Shown here piece after piece: positions 9,214 to 16,867 of a DNA stretch of 39,875 bases (positions within the stretch are counted from its first letter, which is position 1; the number at the start of each line of letters is the position of its first letter). Source of the stretch: Bacteroidaceae bacterium (GTDB lineage: Bacteria > Bacteroidota > Bacteroidia > Bacteroidales > Bacteroidaceae); contig JAFXVN010000080.1 of the NCBI GenBank assembly GCA_017524545.1, positions 1 through 39,875 on the forward strand. Direction: 5' to 3'. A program made the translations under genes and the position numbers. Below the pieces are notes generated by a model. It saw only the letters and a list, made by a program, of their open reading frames with translations. It had not been told where the DNA came from and ran no database searches.

Positions 9214-9323
9214 ATTCCCTCCCCTTTTGAGGAGGGTTAGGGAGAGGGGCCGAAGATAAGTACAAACTGCCATACCCCTGCTTGCAGTTCCCTCCCCTTT
9301 GGGGGAGGGTTAGGGAGAGGGGC
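9214..9323. repeat. Two direct half-copies of the GC-rich palindromic element
   Basis: Two nearly identical units (9214-9250 and 9288-9323) read CCCTCCCC-TTT-GGAGGGTTAGGGAGAGGGGC. They are the intergenic version of the element found inside coding genes. The second unit ends 5 bp before the start codon of the small peptide gene at 9329, so it forms that gene's leader and offers purine-rich sequence near the start. Confidence 0.8.
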
Positions 9324-9328
9324 GATGT

Positions 9329-9481
9329 ATGCAATATATAGCACCATCTATCAAGATTGAAGAGGCTCAGGCAGTTCATATGCTGGCAGTGAGCCTGGCA
9401 ATCAACAACGACACAGAAGTTGATGGCAGCGCAGCCCTCACGAAGGAAGACGCTGCTTGGGACATTTGGGACAAAGAATAA
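9329..9481 (+). CDS. Small peptide, YxxP/EEAxA/MLA family, copy 1
   Basis: I do not recognise this 50-residue protein, but it is clearly a paralogue of the peptides at 14360 and 14733. It reads M-QYIAPSIKIEEAQAVHMLA and then SLAIN, a variable Asp-rich spacer, GSAALTKED and an acidic, Trp-containing end (AAWDIWDKE). Conservation with the other copies across the whole reading frame, including the stop position, supports translation although the ORF is short and overlaps no other gene. The N-terminal three residues differ from the other copies (MQ instead of MKKT or MVKKN), perhaps because the upstream palindromic element replaced the original start. It lies 155 bp downstream of the first GLUG gene. 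Confidence 0.75.
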   Translation: MQYIAPSIKIEEAQAVHMLAVSLAINNDTEVDGSAALTKEDAAWDIWDKE

Positions 9482-9704
9482 GCCCCTCCTCATCCTTCCC
9501 TACGTCGTGATTGGGTAGTCGCTCCCCTTTATGGGGCCGCAATGACATCCACCTATTGCTGTAAACGCCCCAGTCACCCCGAGGAGAGGGAAGCCATAAG
9601 CAATCCCCGAAGTGCATCGCGTGCTTTGGGGATTACTGTATATAATCAAGTTTATTGACATGAGAAGACAACGAAAATGCACGAGAAATCCACTTTTCGA
9701 CGTT
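9482..9704. repeat. Gene-free stretch with palindromic GCAATGACA/AGCAATCCCC repeat
   Basis: No gene is visible. Within 9500-9636 there are CTCCCCTTTATGGGG, CCGCAATGACATCCACC and AGCAATCCCCG segments resembling widespread intergenic palindromes built on GTCATTGCG and AGCAATC. The last part, AATCCCCGAAG (9603 region) with CTTTGGGGATT (9622 region), forms a stem that could terminate transcription of the peptide gene, although no T-run follows it. Confidence 0.5.
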
Positions 9705-9793
9705 CATCTATCACATCTATCACTCATCTATCAATCTTGAAACCCTGATAAATGAAAGTGATAGATGTGACAGATGTGATAGATGTTTTTTTT
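9705..9793 (+). terminator. Long word-arm hairpin followed by T-run
   Basis: CATCTATCACATCTATCACT (9705-9724) pairs with AGTGATAGATGTGACAGATG and its continuation (9756-9784), and a run of T follows at 9786-9793. The arms are made of CATCTATCA words. It could act as a factor-independent terminator upstream of the second GLUG gene's promoter. The same architecture with different words appears at 19781-19900 and 25973-26114. Confidence 0.6.
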
Positions 9794-9926
9794 AATTAGA
9801 AACTTGATTCTTTGATTTCTGCATGAGAATGGTGATAGTTTCTTGTATTTAATTTGCCAAAACAATTTCAGTTAAACACTTTTTTCTATCAAAATAAACA
9901 AATATAATAAAAAGATGGTAAAAAGT

Positions 9927-9957
9927 TTTGACAATAATCTAGAAAAAGCTAACTTTG
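9927..9957 (+). promoter_or_regulatory. Full -33/-7 promoter of the second GLUG gene
   Basis: TTTG (9927-9930), 19 bp spacing and TAACTTTG (9950-9957) match the Bacteroidota promoter consensus. Transcription would start near 9963, leaving a leader of roughly 73 nt before the preferred start at 10036. The surrounding 200 bp are AT-rich and contain no gene. Confidence 0.75.
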
Positions 9958-10035
9958 TGAGAGAAATTAAGTAATTAATATATGTTAAACCAACAAACAT
10001 TAACCCAACTTTTTATTAATCTTATTACACAAACC

Positions 10036-13000
10036 ATGAGAAAAAATCTATTAAATCTGTGCATGACCGCCCTATTGGGCCTTGCATCCACAACAGCATG
10101 GGCTCTTTCCGAAGTGAATGGAGTCTATCAGATTGGTACTGCAGCCGACCTCAAGGCTTTTGCAGAACTTGTGAACGGAGGTGATCTCTATGCCAATGCC
10201 ATCTTGACGGCTGACATTGACAAGGGCACCGACAATTACAGAATCGGTACTAACGGCGATTATCATGGCGTCTTCGACGGCGCAGGTCACACCATTACCT
10301 ACAACATCACCTTAAATGAGAATGGTGCAGGACTCTTCCGCAATATCGGTACACATGGCGTAATCAAAGACCTGAAAGTTCAAGGCACTATCACAACCAA
10401 TGCGCAGTATGCCGGAGGCATTGCCGGATGGAACAGCGGTCGCATCCTCGGATGCTATGTTGACGTGAACATCGTCAGCTCTAAGCAAGGCGACGCAACC
10501 GATGGCGGCATGGTAGGTATTGCTTATTCCGGTGCTCTCATCGAGAACTGCCTGGTTAAGGTTGACCTCGACGGAGCAGCTACAGAGAACTGCGGCGGTG
10601 TCGCAGGTTGGGCTAATGACAAGATTAACATCGTCAACTGCCTTGTTGTCAGCGACGGCAGCACCATCAACACCTCAAACGGTGCCAGTGCCAACATCGC
10701 CCGTAACGGCGGCAACCTGAGCACTGTTAACCTGAGCACCTACAATTCGGACCCTTACAATAACCGTCCTACAGGTGCCAACTACAACAACTATGTCACC
10801 AACCAATGGGGCAGCAACAACGCCACAGAGGTTGTGCCTCTCGCAGACCTCGCTGACGGTAAGATTTGCTATCAGCTGAACACCGACCAGAGCAAAATCA
10901 ATTGGGTGCAGAACATCGGCACAGACCCATTCCCCGTTCCCGCAGCTTTCGGCAGCACCGAAAATCAGGTTTATGCTTCTGCTGCAACAGGTTGTAATGG
11001 TAAGGGTGACGGCCTCACCTATACCAACACCCCCAGCAATGTTGTAAATACACCACACACCTTCGACAAGTACGGCATCTGCACCACTTGCGGCTGCTTC
11101 AACTTCGACGGTCTCGAGTTTGATGCTGCGGACAATGCCGTCCTGATTAAGAGTGCAGACGACCTTTATCTGGCAGAAGGCTGGAACCGCGTAGATAACG
11201 GCTTCAAGCTGAACATGAAGGTGACAAACGACATCGTGTGCATCGCTCCTGAGGGTCAGCAAATCTTCAACTCCTCCAACGCTGTGAAGGGCAACTTCGA
11301 TGGTCAAGGTCACACCATTACCATTGGCCTCTCTGATATGAGTGTCACTCGTTGCGTGGGCTTTATCCCCGACCACATCGGCAACTTCGAGAACGTCATC
11401 TTGCACGGCACGATTAAGACAAAGGCTGATCATGTCGGTTCTATCTCCGGTCATGGTAGCCAGAAATTCGTTCGCAATGTCTTCTCTGATTTTACCATTA
11501 ACACTTCCAAGACAGGCGACAACACATCAGGCGGTCTCTTCGGTATCGCATACGGCGTGAAGAGTGTTGACAATTGTATATATGCAGGTAGCGTCAATGG
11601 CGTAGAAGGCACAACATGTATCGCCGGCTTCTGCGGCTGGGCAGATGGAGCTACTACTTATAACAACTGTGCTTTCCTCGGAACGCTCAACAATGCAGGC
11701 GGCGACTCTCATACCATCTCCCGTAACAACGGCCAGATAACCTGTAACAATGTTTACAGCCTCAATGAGTACAACAACTCCGATGCAGGCAAATACATCA
11801 AGACAAATACCGAAGACATCGCAAACGGTAAGCTCGCTTTCCTCCTCAATGGCAGTCAAACCGGCGTGGAGCGCTTCTATCAAGTGATTGGTACAGACCC
11901 AGAGCCTATGCCAATAGCAAAGGAAGGCGGCATTGTTTATGCAGTTGCTGCTAATTACACTTGTGATGGTACACCCGTGGGCGACGAAATCACATACAGC
12001 AACACTGCTTCGGGAACATTCCCGCCTCACGACTATGTGGACGGCTTCTGCGCCAATTGTGGAGGAATGCAGGAAGGCTTCATGTCTCCCGTCGAAGGTT
12101 GGTTTGAAATTGGCACACCTGGACAGTTCGCATGGTGGAGCAACTATGCAGCCGAAAATCCAAAGAGCAATGCCCGTCTGACTGCTGACATCAACATGAC
12201 TGGCTTTAACCAGCACTATGTTATTGTCGGTAGCGCAGAAAAGTTATTCACCGGTCAGTTCGACGGCCAAGGCCATACCATCAGCAACCTGACAATCAGC
12301 GGTGGCAACTACGCAGGTATGTTTGGTGTTATCGGCAACGGTGCTGACATCAAGAACTTTGTTCTCGACAACACCTGCTCAATCAGCGGTGCTTCATACG
12401 TTGGCATCATTGGCGGTACCAACGGCAGCGGTAAGGTCTATATCACCAATGTTGGTAACGAAGGTCCTGTTACTGGTACTGGTGCTAACGTGTCTGGTAT
12501 CATCGGCGTTGACATGCTCGGCTCTGCAGACATGTTCATCACCAACTGCTTCGTAGTAGGTGCCATCAAGGGCGCACGCGAATCAGCTACTATCTGCTCT
12601 TGGTCAAGTGGTGGCTCTAAAGTAGAGAACTGCTATAGCATTGCTACATTGGAAGGCAAATACGGCGACGAAGACTCCTTCACCCGCGGTAGCGGTGCTT
12701 GTGTCAACTGCTACGAGATTGAAGGCGTAGGCACACAGAACAACAAGACTGGTTCAAACAAGACCAATCTCATCACAGCTGCAGAAGTTGCCAGCGGTGC
12801 ACTCTGCTACAAACTCAACGGTGAGCAAGGTGGCGTAGAACGCTTCTATCAGAAGCTTGGCGAGAGCGCAGATGCTCATCCAAGGTCTATTGCAAAAGCA
12901 GGTGCACTTGTCTTCCTCGCTCCTGATGCTTATCGTTGCGACGGCAAGCCTCTGGGTGATGTTACCTATACCAACACAGACCCCTCTGCCGCTTTCCCAG

Positions 13001-14349
13001 ACCACCAGTTCGATGCTGACGGCATTTGCACAGTCTGCGGTGAACTCGAAAAGGATGCCGACGGCTACATGAAGATTATCAATGCCAATTCTTTGGTGGC
13101 ATTTACTAGAATCGTAAACACCGACCTCAAGACTGCTACTAAGGCTCGTATGTATGCCGATATCGACATGACAGGTGTTACAGACTACTATCCCATCGGT
13201 GACGAAGGAAAGCTGTATGTCGGTGAGTTCGACGGTCAGGGTCACATCATTAGCAACTTTGTTCACAACAACGGCAGCTATGACTATCAGGGTATCTTCG
13301 GTAGAATCGGCGACGGTGCCGACATCAAGAATTTTGTTCTCGACAACACTTGTTCCATCACTGGCAAGGCATTCTGCGGCGTAATTGGTGGCACAAATGG
13401 TAGCGGTACCGTTCATATCACCAATGTTGGTAACGAAGGTAACGTAACAGGTTCCGCCCAGAACATTTGCGGCATCATTGGTGTTGACATGGGTGGCTCT
13501 GCAACAATGTTCATCACTAACTGCTATGTAACAGGTGCCATCAAGGGCGCTCGCGAATCTGCCACTATCTGCGGTTGGTCAAACGGCAACTCTGTTGTCA
13601 AGGATTGCTACAGCACTGCTACACTGGAAGGTAACGATAATACCTTCACTCGTGGTGGTGCCCAAATTGACAACTGCTTCGAGATTGAAACCGTTGGCAC
13701 ACAGGCATACGTAGGCAAGGTCACAGCTGAGGAAGTTGAAAACGGTGCTCTCGCATATAAGCTGAATACTCCTGTCTTCGGTCAGCTCATCGGCACAGAT
13801 GCTCATCCCGTATTCAACGCTCCTGCAGTTAGCTATGTAGGCGAAGCTGGCTATGCTACCATGTACGACACTACCACTGGCTATGAGTTCGCTGGCGATG
13901 TCGAGGCTTATGTTGTTACTGCCAGCACAGCACCAGGTTATCTCAAGCTCACAGAGATTGATAATGTTCCCGCTGGCACTCCCGTTGTCCTGAAGGGTGG
14001 CTACTACAACAAGATTGCTGCTGACCTGCCTGCCATCAACATTGCCAATGAGCTTCAGGGCACAGACGTTGACACCGCTGCCGACGGCACGATGTACATC
14101 CTCAGCAAGCAAGACGATACTGTTGGCTTCTACAAGGCTACAGGTACAATCCCCGCTGGCAAGGCTTACTATCAGAGCACAAGTGCTGTGAAGGCATTCT
14201 TCTTCGCAGACGACGATGCAACAGGCATTGAGACCCTCTCTAACTCTCCCTTAAAGGGCGAGAACATCTACAATGTTGCCGGCCAAAAGCTGACTAAGGT
14301 TCAGAAGGGCATCAACATCGTTGATGGCAAGAAGATTATGGTAAAATAA
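10036..14349 (+). CDS. Giant secreted GLUG-repeat protein 2 with C-terminal sorting tail
   Basis: I chose the ATG at 10036 (1437 residues) because it begins a good signal peptide (MRKNLLNLCMTALLG...ASTTAWA) and because the AT-rich leader then matches that of the first GLUG gene; an in-frame ATG at 9982 would put 18 extra residues in front. Four GLUG-type beta-helical blocks carry GVFDGAGHTI, GNFDGQGHTI, GQFDGQGHTI and GEFDGQGHII turns. They are separated by linkers ending in H.F..xGxCxxCG motifs (GICTTCG, GFCANCG, GICTVCG). The third and fourth blocks are almost identical in sequence (ADIKNFVLDNTCSI, GARESATIC), so they arose by recent internal duplication. A GEAGYATM domain and an IYNVAGQKLTKVQKGIN tail close the protein. 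The linker before the tail contains a small palindromic insert (SNSPLKGE). Probably surface-exposed; ligand unknown. Confidence 0.85.
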   Translation: MRKNLLNLCMTALLGLASTTAWALSEVNGVYQIGTAADLKAFAELVNGGDLYANAILTADIDKGTDNYRIGTNGDYHGVFDGAGHTITYNITLNENGAGLFRNIGTHGVIKDLKVQGTITTNAQYAGGIAGWNSGRILGCYVDVNIVSSKQGDATDGGMVGIAYSGALIENCLVKVDLDGAATENCGGVAGWANDKINIVNCLVVSDGSTINTSNGASANIARNGGNLSTVNLSTYNSDPYNNRPTGANYNNYVTNQWGSNNATEVVPLADLADGKICYQLNTDQSKINWVQNIGTDPFPVPAAFGSTENQVYASAATGCNGKGDGLTYTNTPSNVVNTPHTFDKYGICTTCGCFNFDGLEFDAADNAVLIKSADDLYLAEGWNRVDNGFKLNMKVTNDIVCIAPEGQQIFNSSNAVKGNFDGQGHTITIGLSDMSVTRCVGFIPDHIGNFENVILHGTIKTKADHVGSISGHGSQKFVRNVFSDFTINTSKTGDNTSGGLFGIAYGVKSVDNCIYAGSVNGVEGTTCIAGFCGWADGATTYNNCAFLGTLNNAGGDSHTISRNNGQITCNNVYSLNEYNNSDAGKYIKTNTEDIANGKLAFLLNGSQTGVERFYQVIGTDPEPMPIAKEGGIVYAVAANYTCDGTPVGDEITYSNTASGTFPPHDYVDGFCANCGGMQEGFMSPVEGWFEIGTPGQFAWWSNYAAENPKSNARLTADINMTGFNQHYVIVGSAEKLFTGQFDGQGHTISNLTISGGNYAGMFGVIGNGADIKNFVLDNTCSISGASYVGIIGGTNGSGKVYITNVGNEGPVTGTGANVSGIIGVDMLGSADMFITNCFVVGAIKGARESATICSWSSGGSKVENCYSIATLEGKYGDEDSFTRGSGACVNCYEIEGVGTQNNKTGSNKTNLITAAEVASGALCYKLNGEQGGVERFYQKLGESADAHPRSIAKAGALVFLAPDAYRCDGKPLGDVTYTNTDPSAAFPDHQFDADGICTVCGELEKDADGYMKIINANSLVAFTRIVNTDLKTATKARMYADIDMTGVTDYYPIGDEGKLYVGEFDGQGHIISNFVHNNGSYDYQGIFGRIGDGADIKNFVLDNTCSITGKAFCGVIGGTNGSGTVHITNVGNEGNVTGSAQNICGIIGVDMGGSATMFITNCYVTGAIKGARESATICGWSNGNSVVKDCYSTATLEGNDNTFTRGGAQIDNCFEIETVGTQAYVGKVTAEEVENGALAYKLNTPVFGQLIGTDAHPVFNAPAVSYVGEAGYATMYDTTTGYEFAGDVEAYVVTASTAPGYLKLTEIDNVPAGTPVVLKGGYYNKIAADLPAINIANELQGTDVDTAADGTMYILSKQDDTVGFYKATGTIPAGKAYYQSTSAVKAFFFADDDATGIETLSNSPLKGENIYNVAGQKLTKVQKGINIVDGKKIMVK
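14239..14264. repeat. Short palindromic element in the linker before the sorting tail
   Basis: CTCTCCCTTAAAGGGCGAG encodes SNSPLKGE just before the IYNVAGQ tail. It is a minimal version of the GC-rich palindromic family. The corresponding position of the first GLUG gene instead carries GACAACGGTCAACAGACAAC words (about 9061-9083). Confidence 0.6.
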
Positions 14350-14359
14350 GAATATAGTC

Positions 14360-14521
14360 ATGAAGAAGACATATTTGATTCCTGCCATACAGGTGGAAGA
14401 GGCTCTGGCAGCACAGATGCTGGCAGAAAGCCTGGCAATCAACAGCGGTAAAGCCGTTGACGGTAGCGCTGCATTGACCAAAGAAGACGACAGTTGGAAC
14501 ATTTGGGGCGACGAAGAGTAA
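14360..14521 (+). CDS. Small peptide, YxxP/EEAxA/MLA family, copy 2
   Basis: This 53-residue peptide starts 10 bp after the stop of the second GLUG gene and is probably co-transcribed with it; a strong terminator follows at 14545. It begins MKKTYLIPAIQVEEALAAQM, continues LAESLAIN, a short Lys/Asp spacer and GSAALTKED, and ends DSWNIWGDEE. About two thirds of its positions match copy 3. It has no hydrophobic signal segment and no Cys, so it is neither a classical secreted protein nor a lanthipeptide-like precursor. Possible roles include a peptide precursor, a chaperone-like partner of the GLUG protein or a regulator; none is shown by sequence. Confidence 0.85.
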   Translation: MKKTYLIPAIQVEEALAAQMLAESLAINSGKAVDGSAALTKEDDSWNIWGDEE

Positions 14522-14544
14522 GTCCCAACCCAACAAACATACTC

Positions 14545-14583
14545 ATGCCCCTGACCGCGAAATGCTGGTCAGGGGCATTTTTT
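14545..14583 (+). terminator. Strong factor-independent terminator
   Basis: ATGCCCCTGACC (14545-14556) pairs perfectly with GGTCAGGGGCAT (14567-14578), and six T follow. It ends the transcript of the second GLUG gene and peptide copy 2. Confidence 0.9.
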
Positions 14584-14666
14584 GCCTATACAGCAGGCTG
14601 CAACATGCACATAAAGACATGTAACATGCCAATAACAGCACAAAGAGAGACATTTCCTTATGAATT

Positions 14667-14698
14667 ATTGCATATCTGTTAAATTATATGTAATTTTG
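14667..14698 (+). promoter_or_regulatory. Promoter of peptide copy 3
   Basis: TAATTTTG (14691-14698) fits TAnnTTTG, and ATTG at 14667-14670, 20 bp upstream, is one base from the TTTG -33 box. The start codon of the peptide is at 14733, giving a leader of about 28 nt. Because a terminator separates it from copy 2, copy 3 has its own transcription unit. Confidence 0.65.
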
Positions 14699-14732
14699 TT
14701 GTGCAATCGTAAACTATAAACAATAACTGACC

Positions 14733-14894
14733 ATGGTAAAAAAGAATTATTTGATTCCTGCAATGCAGGTTGAAGAGGCTCAGGCAGTACAGATGCTGGC
14801 AGAAAGTCTGGGAATCAGCAAGGACAAAACTGTTGACGGCGGCGACGCACTGACCAAAGAAGACGTCGACTGGGACATGATTGACGAAGAATAA
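14733..14894 (+). CDS. Small peptide, YxxP/EEAxA/MLA family, copy 3
   Basis: This 53-residue peptide begins MVKKNYLIPAMQVEEAQAVQ, continues MLAESLGIS, a Lys/Asp spacer and GDALTKED, and ends VDWDMIDEE. It aligns end to end with copy 2 without gaps and with copy 1 after its start. Its own promoter lies just upstream, so it is expressed independently of a GLUG gene. The conserved Tyr-x-x-Pro, Glu-Glu-Ala and MLA-x-SL positions form an amphipathic N-terminal half, while the C-terminal half is acidic. No modifying enzyme, transporter or protease gene for such a peptide lies nearby. Function unknown. Confidence 0.85.
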   Translation: MVKKNYLIPAMQVEEAQAVQMLAESLGISKDKTVDGGDALTKEDVDWDMIDEE

Positions 14895-14918
14895 GCCGAA
14901 GCGCCACACCGTTCAACA

Positions 14919-15108
14919 GGGAACAAACTCTCGAATTACACAATATAAACTTCCCCACAGAACGGTATAAAAGTCTATCAGACTCGTTACATAATTATTT
15001 TCAAGCCTTGATAATATATTTTCACGGCTTGATAATATATTTTCAAAGCTTGGAAATATATTTTCAAGCTTTGAAAATAGTTTGTAAACACGCTCCGTGA
15101 AGTTTTAT
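14919..15108. repeat. 190-bp dispersed repeat with palindromic 21-bp units (copy A)
   Basis: It begins GGGAACAAACTCTCGA and contains a tandem run of units such as TATTTTCAAGCTTTGAAAATA, each close to a perfect palindrome, and ends with AACACGCTCCGTGAAGTTTTA. A second copy of the same 190-bp length is at 32910-33099. Most of the otherwise gene-free stretch 14895-15210 is this repeat plus the terminator of the exbD operon. Confidence 0.85.
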
Positions 15109-15154
15109 GGCACACTGCGAAACGTTTTGCAGCACGCCACGTAAATATACGAAA

Positions 15155-15184
15155 GAGGGTGCGTCAATTCAATTGACGCACCCT
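15155..15184 (-). terminator. Terminator of the exbB-exbD operon
   Basis: GAGGGTGCGTCAA (15155-15167) pairs with TTGACGCACCCTC (15171-15183). On the minus strand the stem follows the exbD stop at 15211 by about 27 bp and is followed by T-rich sequence. It can also stop plus-strand readthrough. Confidence 0.8.
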
Positions 15185-15210
15185 CCTTGTATTTATCGGA
15201 AACGCTGTTA

Positions 15211-15669
15211 TCAGTTTCTGCGGGATGCAGAGTAGTTGATACGCAACGCCCAAGATTTACGCAATACCTCCTTGATGTCGGTAATATAACCCATCTGCGT
15301 GTGCTGGTCGGCCTTGATGCTGATAATCTGCTCGGCCTGGTTGGTCATGCCCTGACGTTCTGCTGCCACGAAATCCATAACCTCACGTGCCTCTGCATAG
15401 CGGTCGTTGAGCTGAATACGTGTGCTGCTACCCATCTGAGCACGCAGATTGTCTGTCGGAGGACCAACGTAGATGAAGGAAACCACAGATTTCTTCTCGA
15501 GCTTCTCCAACTCCGTACCTGCGGGAATGACGAACTTAACCTTCAATGTCACCTCGCGCATGGTCGTTACCATCATGAAGAAGAACAGAATGGTGAAGAT
15601 AAGGTCGGGCAGAGATGAGGTGTTCATCTCCGGCATCTCACGACTTGCTTTTTTCTTAAATCCTGCCAT
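15211..15669 (-). CDS. exbD: ExbD/TolR family biopolymer transport protein (second)
   Basis: The 152-residue protein has the ExbD layout: a short cytoplasmic N-terminus, one transmembrane helix (about residues 22-40, LPDLIFTILFFFMMVTT, with the proton-path Asp in LPD) and a periplasmic domain. With ExbB it forms the inner-membrane motor that drives TonB. It is the last gene of the operon and starts 2 nt after the stop of the other exbD gene. A long periplasmic domain with IISIKADQHTQMGYITDIKE fits the family. Two different ExbD proteins in one operon are usual in this phylum. Confidence 0.92.
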   Translation of the reverse strand: MAGFKKKASREMPEMNTSSLPDLIFTILFFFMMVTTMREVTLKVKFVIPAGTELEKLEKKSVVSFIYVGPPTDNLRAQMGSSTRIQLNDRYAEAREVMDFVAAERQGMTNQAEQIISIKADQHTQMGYITDIKEVLRKSWALRINYSASRRN

Positions 15670-15671
15670 TG

Positions 15672-16271
15672 TTAGTCTCCTCCATACTTTTTAGGTTCAG
15701 CCTCAGAGATGTTCTGGGGATAGTATTTCTTTATTGCGTCCTTCTCCTCATTCTTGAGGTACTGGAACTCGCGACCGAACTTCTGCTTTGCCAATTCGTT
15801 TCTCAACTCGTTGTAGGCAGCCACCAACTCGTTCTGAACCTGGAAGTACATGTTGTAGGGCGTACCACGGTCGGTCTGAACGCTGATGACATGCTTGTCT
15901 GTCACGAAGCACTGACCCAGCAGGTCGATGTTCTTAACGTGCTTCTCGGGCAGCTTGCTCAGGTTCTGCTCGTTCTTCACGAACTCCTTGACACGGTTGC
16001 GAAGCTCCTGGAGATTACCATAGCCGCTACTCATTTCGTCCTTAATCCACAATTCACCTGATGCATTGAGGCGGACGTAGAGTATGTTACGGCTCTTGAT
16101 GTCCATGGTGGCATCCTCCTGGTCTGGTTCTGGCGGCTTGGGCAGGCGGCGTGCCAGACCCATGTCGGTGTCCATAGAGGTGGTAATCAGGAAGAAGATG
16201 AGCAACATGAAGGAGATATCAGCGGTTGAACTGGTGTTCAAACCTGGCATCTTCTTTTTCTTCTTTGCCAT
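15672..16271 (-). CDS. exbD: ExbD/TolR family biopolymer transport protein (first)
   Basis: The 199-residue protein has a basic start (MAKKKKKMP), one transmembrane helix containing the family Asp (TADISFMLLIFFLITTSM) and a long periplasmic domain with VISVQTDRGTPYNMYFQVQ, the region that matches the ExbD fold. A charged extension of about 40 residues at the C-terminus makes it longer than its partner. It is the third gene of the exbB operon, 22 nt after the membrane-protein gene, and would work with ExbB and TonB. Confidence 0.92.
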   Translation of the reverse strand: MAKKKKKMPGLNTSSTADISFMLLIFFLITTSMDTDMGLARRLPKPPEPDQEDATMDIKSRNILYVRLNASGELWIKDEMSSGYGNLQELRNRVKEFVKNEQNLSKLPEKHVKNIDLLGQCFVTDKHVISVQTDRGTPYNMYFQVQNELVAAYNELRNELAKQKFGREFQYLKNEEKDAIKKYYPQNISEAEPKKYGGD

Positions 16272-16293
16272 ATCTTTCTTGTTTTTAGTCGGT

Positions 16294-16779
16294 TTACTTA
16301 CTTGCGCTCTTAGTCATGATACCTGTCATGCTGACAACGACAGCAATGGCAGCTGCCACGAAGAGCACGCCCATGCTGACACAGAACACATCAACGACAG
16401 TTACCCAGCCACCAGTGGTGACAGTGCCGTCGCTGGCGGTGAAGTCTGCTTCGCCCAAACCAAGTACCCATCCAATGACGAGTGACACGATGGTGAGGCC
16501 TGCAGTGAACATGGTAATCTTACCGCCGGGAACGCCGGTGGTGGCAGCGGGGTCGTTGCCCTTGCTGCTCTGTGCGCTGCGAACCACCGACCATACAGTG
16601 AGTGCTGCCGTTGCTGCTACGAGCACGTACATGAGCCACATGATGACGTCGGTGAGCAGAGGCTGGTTGGTGTCGCCAACAGGATTGTCATAGCCGATGG
16701 TCATAAACGCACCGAAGCACACAACAATCAAGATGACGCAGCACAGCAGCACACGACTCGATATTTTCTCAATCTTCAT
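16294..16779 (-). CDS. Four-helix membrane protein in the exbB operon
   Basis: I do not recognise a named family for this 161-residue protein. It shows four hydrophobic segments: about residues 9-29, 44-64, 88-108 and 128-152. It lies between exbB and the two exbD genes, which is a common place for a hypothetical membrane protein in Bacteroidales Ton operons, so a role in assembling or tuning the motor is a reasonable inference. There is no signal-peptide cleavage site and no obvious catalytic motif. The 88-bp gap upstream contains the inverted composite repeat. Confidence 0.8.
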   Translation of the reverse strand: MKIEKISSRVLLCCVILIVVCFGAFMTIGYDNPVGDTNQPLLTDVIMWLMYVLVAATAALTVWSVVRSAQSSKGNDPAATTGVPGGKITMFTAGLTIVSLVIGWVLGLGEADFTASDGTVTTGGWVTVVDVFCVSMGVLFVAAAIAVVVSMTGIMTKSASK

Positions 16780-16793
16780 AGTTCTACAAATAA

Positions 16794-16864
16794 TTAAGAG
16801 TTAAGAGTTAAGAATTAAGAGTTAAGGAAATGTAGTTTATTCTCTAATCACTAATCCCTAATCC
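16794..16864. repeat. Composite TAATTCT + GATTAG element, inverted copy
   Basis: TTAAGAGTTAAGAATTAAGAG words followed by CTCTAATCACTAATCCCTAA are the reverse complement arrangement of the element at 2461-2508. It lies inside the operon, between the exbB stop (16868) and the membrane-protein start. Confidence 0.75.
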
Positions 16865-16867
16865 GTA

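Noticed and set aside
9982-10035. Upstream start for the second GLUG protein
   Set aside because: It would place 18 polar residues before an excellent signal peptide; the leader alignment with the first GLUG gene supports 10036.
7023-13416. Minus-strand ORFs within the GLUG genes
   Set aside because: They are antisense frames kept open by the low-complexity Asn/Gly/Thr-rich coding sequence.
14997-15075. CRISPR-like array of short repeats
   Set aside because: The repeated units of about 21 bp abut one another and are themselves palindromic, with no unique spacers and no cas genes. It is the core of the 190-bp dispersed repeat.
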